Shown: positions 11,362 through 22,500 of the stretch, piece after piece
How positions within the stretch are numbered: the first letter of the stretch is position 1
How the letters are laid out: every line of letters starts with the position of its first letter
Assembly (NCBI GenBank): GCA_037349105.1
Contig: JAYJMM010000106.1
Coordinates: 186,001-250,000, forward strand
Source: Limnomonas spitsbergensis
Taxonomy: Eukaryota; Chlorophyta; Chlorophyceae; Chlamydomonadales
Length of the DNA: 64,000 nt
Reading direction: 5' to 3'
The notes under the pieces: model-generated
Database searches by the model: none
Seen by the model: the letters and a program-made list of their open reading frames with translations, nothing else
What the model was told of the DNA's origin: nothing
Program-made: the position numbers and the translations under genes

Positions 11362-13520
11362 GACCTGAGCTGGCATGCCATTTCCGCGTTCCGGTGACAA
11401 GTGGAATTGGGCCCCTACTTGTGATGCCCCCAGATATTTCAAAATTAGGCGTCGCTTCACTCTTTCCACGTTCAAAAATATTACTTTTGACGCCCCGGTG
11501 GAATCGGTCGCGCGACGCCTAATTCCATTAGGCGTCGTAAAAGGCTCTGGTGGAATGAGGCCCTATATGCTTAGGACCCACAACAGAAAAGCCCATTATA
11601 CGGGAGATTTTGGCAATTCCGATACGGCAAAATGGGTCATCGTGTGTAATCCTGCACATTGGAACACACGATGTGACGTTGCGTGCCTCGATGCTAACCG
11701 AAGCGCCACATGCGTGACGTGGATGCGTCAGCATTGGAGGGCACGACGGCCTGAATCTGTTTCCCGCTTGGCGCTGCCTCGACCTTGCAGCGAAATGTCT
11801 TTCACGCGAAGATGTGTAGCGAGGTTGGACGTAGGAGGGGCGTCTGAGGGGCTACCCCAAGGGTCAACAAGATGAGCAGCCCGGTAACTCAACGCCTCGT
11901 CCCAAATAGGACGCCCCTTAACGGTTCAAGTGTGCTAGTGAGTTGGGACCTTTGATTTTAGATGCATGGCTGAACGACATATTCTGATTTGCTTCCCATG
12001 TACTGGCATTTTCAGATGAACAACAACTCTGGTGCTGCTCATATCTGGCTCAACGTTAGCCTCATCATCGTTGTTGCCTCCAGGAGTGACTGTTGCCAGG
12101 TCATATGAATCACCTCTACCTCTCATGTTTCTAGTCTTTGTCTTCCTCCTCCACTTCCTCCTCCACATCCTTTTCACCACCTTCATGTAACCTTACACCT
12201 TCATACGTAGTTAATTATGTCTCATGTCAATGACAATACACCTATGGGCCCCGCTCGAAAAAGCTCGGCCGCGTTGGCGTTATGGTTAATTATGCTTGAT
12301 GTAGTCTTCACTCTCCTTCTATCTCATGCCCACACTTATTTCCTCTTTTTGACTTTCCCAGTGACACCTTCCAACTGTTACATCCTTCCTTTCTTCACAC
12401 TTAGTTTCCCCATACCCCCCGCCGCATGCACCTCCCTTTCCCCCTTCCCCCTCCCTCCTCCGCACACATTTCTGGAGTGTGCGTACAAAAAAATCCAGAA
12501 ATAGAGCGAAGACCCTGGGGTTAAAAAAAAAGAGAAGACACCAAAAGAAACATGGAAGACCGGCAAAGATCCCCAAGGTTTTATTTCACCCTTCTTCCTC
12601 CTCACATTTGCCCATATTTTTCCTCTCTTTCATCTCCCTTGCCTTTTTTCCCATCTTCTTTCTCATTTTTTAGATTTCTTTCATTTCTCTGTTTTGCCCA
12701 CGTCGACTGAACTTACTTTTGTCTCTTCTCTTTGTTGTATCCTCTTTTCCAACATTTTATATTTTTGTCTCACCCCTTCTCTTTAGTCCTCTTTGTTTTT
12801 TTGTTTTCACCACTTCATATTTTTGCCTCGTCCCTTCTCCTTTCCTTCCTTTTCGCACAGATAGGGTCGATGCCGTTACTTCGGCAAAACACCCACTCAA
12901 GCCCCCCGCGATGCTACACCAACCTGCGTCAAACGCAAATCTCCCGTTCCGGCGGTACCTGTCAATCATCACGTGCCAAGCATGGAAGCAGCCTATCAAT
13001 GGTCGGCACGGTCGTCAGACTCGTCACATGCCCCCCCGGTGTGCACTTTCCGTTGTCATCGACGCCATCGTCCAGCCATTGTCAAGTCAAATACGTGTTT
13101 TCGAAGAATCCAATGTTTCGAATAGTCCAATGTTTCGAATAGTCCAATGTTTCGAATAGTCCAATGTTTCGAATAGGCCAATGTTTCGAATAGGCCAATA
13201 TATCGAATAGGCCAATAATATACCAATGTTCAATGCGCAGGGCAGCAAGACAACTTCAAAATTTGTACAGTGAAGCCCAGAGACGAAGCAATCACCTTTT
13301 CCAGGCTTTACACCCATCAGACTGTATGAATGACAGAAAGTGTGAAACCCCGGACCACAGTACAGCGCGCTGTACAGCGGGATCAAGTCACATGGCTGCA
13401 AACGTCAATCATGCCAGCTTACCGCGTTTCAAGGGTGGTAACTTCAGCGATCATGATCATAAGTTGTTAGATCCCCCGCGAGTGCAATCATACATCACGT
13501 TTCACAGTTTGCCCGCAGCC
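11362..13520. other. Intergenic stretch left of the ammonium transporter
   Basis: Contains a near-perfect palindrome at about 11514-11536 (GACGCCTAAT, TCC, ATTAGGCGTC), a diverged repeat family A copy at about 12224-12277 (minus), long pyrimidine tracts (about 12300-12860), and a 17-bp tandem repeat at 13107-13217. The frames here are low-complexity. The presumed promoter of the transporter lies near the right end but no promoter element can be singled out. Confidence 0.4.
13107..13217 (+). repeat. 17-bp tandem repeat upstream of the transporter gene
   Basis: Six to seven units of CAATGTTTCGAATAGTC or a close variant (later units read AGGCC), about 300 bp upstream of the proposed AMT start codon. 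Confidence 0.75.
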
Positions 13521-16500
13521 ATGTCAACTCTTGCCTGTAACGACTCTCAATTTCACGCGGCCGAGGTCATTCTTAACAGCACGGCGCGTGCCAGCATAGT
13601 CTGCTCCACCTATGACGTTTCTACCTTAGGCATTGATGGCGCTGTCCTCGCATACGTCTTCCAGCAGGTGCTGTGTCACTTGGAGATCGTCAAAGCACAA
13701 CCTTTACCTCACTCGGTTTTTAAGCAGGCCCTCCGCCTGCACTGATTCCTGGACATTTATTTAAAACAATGTCGTTTGGTGTCACAGCTCTCTGCCTCGG
13801 AAGCTCAACTACTGATTGCTGAGAGCCAGCTAGAAGACACGGTCGAAGGACTCCGATATGGGCTCAACACGACGATGATCCTGTTCGGTGCCTTTGGCGT
13901 TTTCATGATGCAGGTATGTGCTTATATCGCTAGTTAGCAGCTTAGACGATAGACGATTCCGTGTTTGTACACCTTGGGCCCGACCGAATTTTCACTTTCA
14001 GCGGTGCCGAGTTTTGACATACTGTAAGACTCGGCCCCTTGAGTCCTCTAGTTTTCCCAAACGAAAGTGCTTTCTTTCTCAAGTCCATGCCCCCGTTTTG
14101 CTTGCAGATTGGATTTGCCATGTTTGTTGGTGGCGTCGTCAGGTAAAGATGGGTGCAAGGCAAGCAGAGGCCATATGTGTGTGCTACTTTGTGCCGCAGG
14201 GCAACAACCGGCGGCAGCCTGCATATTATGCAAAGGTTCTTCATGCTGATGAAACTGCCTATGAGCATCTCTCTTACCAATGTCCCAGTGGCTGGGAGGC
14301 GGTTACAAGGGCCATGCAACCAGCCAACCAGCGCTGTGCCGAATACGGTCCTAGTGGTGGCTAAATTGTGTAGTAGAGTTTCAGCCACCTTAATTTCAGG
14401 GCAAATTCTGCCACTTTCACCAGTAAGGGACCGTAATTACTTGCACTTTTCTTGAATTACATCGATTGCACAGCACTGCATGCAACACCCTGCCCCCCCT
14501 GTTGCCGTCCGTCGTCCTTTCTTGCCCGCCATTCCAAGGACCTCCCTATCGTCCTCTTATATTCTGTCATTGGCACCCTCTTCCATTTCACTTTGCAATT
14601 ATCAGCAAGTTTTATTTGCAATTATCTTACCATTTTGTCCTTGTCGTGCCACGTTGCAGGTCCAAGAATATGGCCAGCATTCTTCTGAAATCAGTCATTG
14701 ATACGCTCATTGCAGCCATTGGATACTACGTGATCGGCTTTGGCTTCAGCTTCGGCGATGGATCCAATAGCAACAGTGGGTATTTTGCCCGACACCAGAT
14801 ATATTTTGTGTGTATCTCAGCAACGTGTCAGCTCCATGTCCGCTACACTCCGGCCTCTGGCCGGAGAACCCATTTGTGGCCAGCCATGCTGCTTTGGCCA
14901 CCAGTTGTAGGCTGGTCTATGTTAAGTCCCAATCTGACCTTCGGCGGCCGCGGGGCGGCCTGCTGAATGTAGACTCGTAGCCGACAAAATAAACGCTGCC
15001 GGCACTGTTTATTTGAAGGAGATTCAGCTACGTCATGGCGTACGGCCGTTAGGGCCCGCGCAGCAAGCTCTACTGCTTGGGCGATTGGCCTAAGGTGGGT
15101 CCAGGCTGGATCCTTATGGGCTCAGTGGGGCTTACCCAGCGCCCTAGCGCCCTGCTTTAGGCCCGCCCATCTCAAAGCACGGACAGGGGTGTCCACCCTG
15201 TATGCGAGTAGTGTTTCTTTTTTCATGACTCAGCTACATGTCGGCTACACCCAGGCCGCTGGCCGAAGGCCCAATTTCTGGCCAGCCCTGCTGCTCTGGC
15301 CACCAGCCGTTGCGGGCCGATCGGCGCCAGCCCTTGCCGGCCTTTGCCGCCTTAGCCCTTGCGGGCCGATCACCTTTGGCAGGCCTCAGGGTTGCCACCA
15401 CAAGGAAAATTATGACCAATCCTGGACCGGCCTACAGACAGCCGGACCGGACGGCCTGCTGCCGGAGGGCCAAGCTGCAGGCCTCGATGCATCATGCTGC
15501 CATGGCTGGCCGCCATCATGCCGCCATAGCCGCCATCGCTGGTCCCCATACGTCATGGCCCCCATACATCATGGCCCCCAATACGTCATCGCTCGATGCA
15601 TCATGCTGCCATGGCTGGCCGCCATCAAGCCGCCATGGCCGCCATCGGCTGGCCCCCATACGTCATGGCTAGACCATGGCTCGATGCATCATGCCGCCAT
15701 GGCTGTGATGTAGCTTACGCGTTCCTGAAGCACTGTTACATAAAACTTCAGAATTGAAGCATGAACAGTGGTATTGTAAGTGGTTAAATGTTCAAAAGAG
15801 TCCGATGGTGGAACACTCGGTCGTTACAGGTATGAGCAAGTTTTTTGTTCAGAGCCCCACTGGACAACAGACACCGCTGACATGGAGGGACAGGTAGAAT
15901 ATATGGTGCTGCTCACTTACAGCATAATCTCGATCTCTACCTCCCCTTCTTGATGGCTTAATTGGCAAGTCCAATTCTGCCAGGAGCCTTGCTGTCATGC
16001 AGCTGGGGTTGACTACGATAATGTTTTAGGTCACTTTGTCCCGGCCATTCGTCAGCGCAATATTGCTCTACCAGTGAGCCATTACGCACTATTTGAAGGG
16101 CGTTCATGTCCTCCAGCACATTTCCGACGCAAATCCAATCTCCCCCACAAACCCAATCTCTCCCTTTAACCCAATCTCTCCCTCAAACTTAATCTCTCCC
16201 TCCTCTTGTGGCAGGTTTCATCGGCAGCACCAACTTTGCCCTGAGCCATGCCGCCGCTACGGAGTACGACAATGCGTTGTTTATGTGGTATTGGACATTC
16301 TGCGCAACCTCAACCACCATCTTGGTCGGGAGCCTTGCAGAGAGATGCACCTTCATTTCCTACGTCATCTTTACTTCCTTCTACGTGTGCTGGGTAGGCA
16401 CGAACGCGCGATGGCAGGGAGAGCGCAACTGTTTGAAAGCTCTTCTCGATTTCAGATATTTTTTCTTTTTATTAAATTTACCAAAGTGCAAAACACAAAA

Positions 16501-19500
16501 TTTGTTTTAGTGCCTACCGGACCACCCTGGCGGATCGATAGATGAAGCCATACCTGAACCCTCATGGACGAAGCCTTGGTCGACCTTTGGCCGGCAGCAC
16601 ATGTAACAGGGCGCAAGCAGAAGGGCTTGCTGCAGCAGCCCCCCCCTCTGATCGTAAGCTATCATGCAGCGGATAACTAAAATGCAAGGGAATTGCAGCT
16701 CAAGTACCTCACATAGACACTGCTGATTTGATGACCCTTTGCTGGCTCGCTATGGCTGTGGCTGCTTGATGAGAGAGGCGTGGTTCATCCCTCCCCATCT
16801 GATTTGTTTGATTGTTTCAGATTTCGGTTGCCGACACGGGTTGCTGGGGATACATTTGTTTTTTACAGCTGCTGACTGCCTTCTCCTGCTCCTGGCTACC
16901 CCCTCTGGAACCCCCAAATCCACCCTGTCATCTGCCACCTGGACATTTTCTTCCACCCTGTCTTGATCGGGCTCCACCAGATATACCCCGTCATCAGAAA
17001 ATAAAAAATAACGATTCTGGCACAAATCTTTGTTCCCCTGCTCTTAGCTGGCATGTCTGGATCCTCAAGACTTTTCCAGTCATGTGGCACCTGAGCATTT
17101 CCTCCTGCCTCCGTCTGGACCAGCATGTACCCGGTCACCTAAGTGGTCAAAAACAAAGTCTTGTTTTGTGGCGCCAATTTGTCTCCTCCTGCACACGGCT
17201 GCATCGTCTCGATCCCGCAGATCTACCTGTTCATGTACCACCTGACCTTTTCCTCCTACCCGTTTGGTTCTACCAGATCTACCCGGTCATGTACCACCTG
17301 ACCTTTCCCTCCCCCCCGTTGGTTCTACCAGATCTACCCGGTCATGTACCACCTGACCTTTCCCTCTTACCCGTTTGGTTCTACCAGATCCACCCGGTCA
17401 TGTACCACCTGACCTTTCCCTCCTGCCCGCTTGGTTCTACCAGATCTACTCGGTCATTTACCACCTGACCTTTCCCTCCCACCCGTTTATATCTACCAGA
17501 TCTACCCGGTCATGTACCACCTGACCTTTCCCTCCTACCCGTTTTGTTCTACCAGATCCACCCGGTCATGTACCACCTGACCTTTCCCTCCTGCCCGCTT
17601 GGTTCTACCAGATCTACTCGGTCATTTACCACCTGACCTTTCCCTCCTACCCGTTTATATCTACCAGATCTACCCGGTCATGTACCACCTGACCTTTCCC
17701 TCCTACCCGTTTGGATCTACCAGATCTACCCGGTCATGTACCACCTGACCTTTTTCTCCTACCCGTTTGGATCTACCAGATCTACCCGGTCATGTACCAC
17801 CTGACCTTTCCCTCCTACCCGTTTGGATCTTCCAGATCTACCCGGTCATGTACCACCTGACCTTTTTCTCCTACCCGTTTGGATCTTCCAGATCTACCCG
17901 GTCATGTACCACCTGACCGTTTTCTCCTACCCGTTTGGATCTTCCAGATCCACCCGGTCATGTACCACCTGACCGTTTTCTCCTACCCGTTTGGATCTTC
18001 CAGATCTACCCGGTCATGTACCACCTGACCTTTCCCTCCTACCCGTTTGGTTCTACCAGATCCACCTGGTCATGTACCACCTGACCTTTCCCTCCTGCCC
18101 GCTTGGTTCTACCAGATCTACTCGGTCATTTACCACCTGACCTTTCCCTCCTACCCGTTTATATCTACCAGATCTACCCGGTCATGTACCACCTGATCTT
18201 TCCCTCCTACCCGTTTGGATCTACCAGATCTACCCGGTCATGTACCACCTTACCTTTTCCCCCTACCCGTTTGGATCTACCAGATCCACTCGGTCATGTA
18301 CCACCTGACCTTTCCATCCTACCCGTTTGGATCTTCCAGATCTACCCGGTCATGTACCACCTGACCTTTTTCTCCTACCCGTTTGGATCTACCAGATCTA
18401 CCCGGTCATGTACCACCTGACCTTTCCCTCCTACCCGTTTGGATCTTCCAGATCTACCCGGTCATGTACCACCTGACCTTTTTCTCCTACCCGTTTGGAT
18501 CTTCCAGATCTACCCGGTCATGTACCACCTGACCGTTTTCTCCTACCCGTTTGGATCTTCCAGATCTACCCGGTCATGCACCACCTGACCGTTTTCTCCT
18601 ACCCGTTTGGATCTTCCAGATCTACCCGGTCATGCACCACCTGACCGTTTTCTCCTACCCGTTTGGATCTTCCAGATCTACCCGGTCATGTACCACCTGA
18701 CCGTTTTCTCCTACCCGTTTGGATCTTCCAGATCTACCCGGTCATGCACCACCTGACCGTTTTCTCCTACCCGTTTGGATCTTCCAGATCTACCCGGTCA
18801 TGCACCACCTGACCGTTTTCTCCTACCCGTTTGGATCTTCCAGATCTACCCGGTCATGTACCACCTGACCGTTTTCTCCTACCCGTTTGGATCTTCCAGA
18901 TCTACCCGGTCATGCACCACCTGACGTTTTCCTCCTACCCGTTTGGATCTTCCAGATCTACCCGGTCATGCACCACCTGACCGTTTTCTCCTACCCGTTT
19001 GGATCTTCCAGATCTACCCGGTCATGCACCACCTGACGTTTTCCTCCTACCCGTTTGGATCTACCAGATCCAACCGGTCATGTACCACCTGACCTTTTCC
19101 TCCTACCCGTTTGGATCTACCAGATCTACCCGGCCATGTACCACCTGACCTTTCCCTCCTACCCGTTTGGATTTACCAGATCTACCCGGTCATGTGCCAC
19201 TGGAACTGGTCTCCTATCGGATGGCTGTCGGCCACCAGCCCCAACTCCATTCTTGGGCTGGGCGCCATTGACTTTGCAGGCTCAGGTGTGTGTTGTCATG
19301 GGTCCGGGTGCTGTGTTTGATAGGATGTAATTCGATATCTGGGCGCTCTCTGCTTTGCAGGCTTGTGTGTGTTAGCCTAGGTTCGGGTTCTGTGTTCGGT
19401 AGACACTACATATACAGTTGGGCGCCATCAGCTTTTCAGGCTCAGGTGTGTGTTAGCCTATGTAAGCCTCACATCAAGCTAGTCAGAAGGTGCTAGGTGA

Positions 19501-22500
19501 GGCTTACAGCCTAGGTTCGGGTTCAGTGTTTACTAGGCACTAGGCAGTTTACTTACAAACCCTCCCTTGCCTGGATTCCACGCGCAGGCGTTGTCCACAC
19601 GCTGGGTGGTTTCTCCGCGCTGGCAGGGTCCATCATGTTGGGGCCTCGCATTGGTCGGTGGGACCCGGCCATGCAGCACATGTACATCAACGGCCACAAC
19701 CCGCCGCTGTACCTTCTAGGCACCTTCCTCCTGTGGCTCGGATGGTGAGTCCATCGCCAGCTGCTTCTAGGGGTGGGCTAAGTGTGCGCTCTGCTTATTG
19801 CCTGGTTGCGTGGAAAGGTTTAACGATGAGATACATTCGAATGACTGAATCTGGTGCCCGGCGCGAGCCTGCCTTGAGAAGTGCTGAGCAAAGGAGGGTC
19901 ACTTAGCGTTCATTTACTGTATGCACGACCACCTTGTGTAGCCGCCGCCTGTGCCTCTACCCCTTGAGCCGCTCCTTCTGGAACAACGTTCTGCAAGCCT
20001 TCTACGACCGAGTGGGCCTATGGCTGCTGGCCCAAGCAATAGTGCTTGCCGTAACAGGTCCCCCCCAGCCGTAGGCCATGAGGTAGCTGATGTAGCAACC
20101 GTGTGCTTATCCCTGCATCTGGATCATCCCTTCGGTTGACAGGGGCAAAACTCAAGCTAATAGCTAGTCTCTTGCCCGACGCCATTTGCGGTATCCCGGC
20201 ATATGTCCTTGCTTAGGCACTGCTTGAACACCATGGCCTTCGCCACTGCTTGTGTCTGCCCTGCCTGATGCCTGGCGTGATGTGTCACATGGGTGCATTC
20301 CTGATGCCCCCCCTGCTGCATGCCTTCACCTAGGTACTCGTTCAACGCCATGTCTCTGTTGCGCATCGACTCTGTGTTGAATGCCATCATAGTAGCGCGC
20401 ACCACGAACAGCACCACGCTGTCTGCGGCCGCCTCGGGCCTGGTGACCGTCGTGCTAGTATACTACCGGACCAAGATGTGGAACATGCTCAGTGTTTGCA
20501 ATGGAGTGCTAGGAGGTGAGCTGTGCACCTTTCGACACCTGCTGCTGGGAGGGGTGTGTGTGGGGGGGGGTATGGGGGGTATTGTATGTCGCAGCTCAGT
20601 AATGGCTTCGCTACCTGCCTTGGGCTCAACCACCGTGTGTGTCCAGGTCTGTTCACCATCCTAAACCCTAAATCATACACCTCAACTCTAGACTGTAACC
20701 CCAAACCCTGACACCCCTGCGTGTCCAGGCCTGGTGGCTATCACTGCCGGCTGCTCGGTGGTCACGCCGTGGGCCGCCATCATCTGCGGCGTTGTGGCTG
20801 CACCCTGTGTTGTCTATGGGGATGTGCTGCTACAAATGTTCAAGGTAATGAGGTAACAGGGATGGTATGTCTTTCAGCAGGAAGGCCTGCAGTCCTATAC
20901 AATGTGGGGGGCTGCCATCATCTGCGGTGTTGCAACTGCACCATGTGTTGTCAATGGGGACGTGCTGCTCAATGGGGATCATGCAACAGCAGCATGCAAC
21001 AAAAGCATGCAACAGCAGTTTGCAACAGCATCAGTTTACAAGCAACACGCCTTCACGCGAACGTTATCCTGTTGCAACCCTGTTGCGGATTGACGACCAT
21101 GTCAGTGACATTGACACGCAATATCAGCACATAGGATCAATCCTGTTGCAATCCTGTCCTAATCCTGTTGCAATCCTATCCTATTTATGTAGCAATCCTG
21201 TCTTAATTATGATGCAACCCTATCCTAATCCTGTTGCAACCCCATCCTGATCCTGTTGCAATCCGATTTAAGTCATGTTGCAATCCTGTTGCAATCCTGT
21301 TGCAGTCCTGTTGCAGCCCTGTTGCAATCCTGTTGCTGTCCTGTCCTAATTATGTTGCAATTCGTTTGCAGATTGACGACCCTGCGGGCGCCTTCTCCAT
21401 CCACGGGGTCGCTGGGATCTGGGGCATGCTGTTTGTCGGGCTGCTGGCTAAGGAGCAGTACGTGGTGGATGTGAGTGCTGCCTTGTGTCCTCTCTATTAT
21501 TATTTTGAAATTGTAAGCTATATTTTGAACTGCTGTTGTACTGACCTGCTACTTAGTTGAAGTGGTGTCTATTGTGCCTACTATTTGATGAAACTGCTAA
21601 GTTAGGCAACAGCTGTTCAATCGAGCCGCTGCGTTCCTACCCTTGAAATCTTATCCAGACAGCACATGGTGCCCTGCCCTGGGGTTAAGGTCGAGGGTTC
21701 AGTTTTGTTGCGCCCTGAACTCTTCACCGCATATGGAGCCCTGCCCTTCAACCTGGGTTGCAACTGTTGGTGCTGTTATTTCCAGGGTTCCCCAAAACCC
21801 TGAGGGACACTTCATAATGGGCATATTTTATGGAAGTCTTGTTCAGCTTCTTCTATACTTGGCGTATTGCCTGTCTTATCAGCCGTTACCTTTTCTACCA
21901 GGATTATGACAAGCCGGAGAGGCAGTTCATAGCGGATATCTTGTATGGTGGCCACGGCCAGCTGTTACTATGCCTAGCACTCAGCCTGACTCAGCAGCTA
22001 CCCTTTTCCACCTGTCTTATTAGATACCTCTTTTAGCCACCTGTTTTATCTGCTACCTGCCTTACTAGCCACCTGTTTTTACACCTGTTTTCTCAGGTTT
22101 ATGACTAGCCGGAGGGACAGTTCATGATGGGCATTTTCTGCGGTGGTCACGGTCAGCTGCTACCATGCCTAGCACACTGCCTGTCTTATTACTGATCAAC
22201 TAGCCACCTGTTTTTACACCTGTCTTTTCAGGTTTATGACAAGCCGGAGGGACAGTTCATGATGGGCATTTTCTACGGCGGTCACGGTCAGCTGTTGCTG
22301 TGCCAGTTTATTACCATCATGGTGACCATCGCTTGGGCGGTAAGTGGACACTGGAGTGGGGCTGATGGCGGATTTAGGGTCCACCAACCTGGATAGAGCT
22401 GCTGTGGGTCGAGCGGTTCCCACGCCTCGTGCTTCGGCGGAGGAGTAGGCCTTTTCTCTTCTTTAGGGTCCAGCCTCCCCCTTTTCTTTTTAAAATCTAT

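Noticed and set aside
11375..11875. 166-codon plus-strand frame
   Set aside because: Overlaps palindromic repeat sequence; no recognisable domain or splice context.
13233..13745. 170-codon frame read as a separate gene
   Set aside because: Only its ATG at 13521 to the donor at 13667 fits, as exon 1 of the transporter; the N-terminal part covers low-information sequence and the frame stops inside the proposed intron.
17221..19179. CRISPR-like regular array
   Set aside because: Units are contiguous with no unique spacers, the genome is eukaryotic, and the repeat equals an exon edge.
16812..19330. Frames with IYQIYP, PVMYHLTF and RSTRSCTT repeats
   Set aside because: These are readings through the 56-bp junction minisatellite; only the last ~106 bases (19180-19285) fit the transporter.
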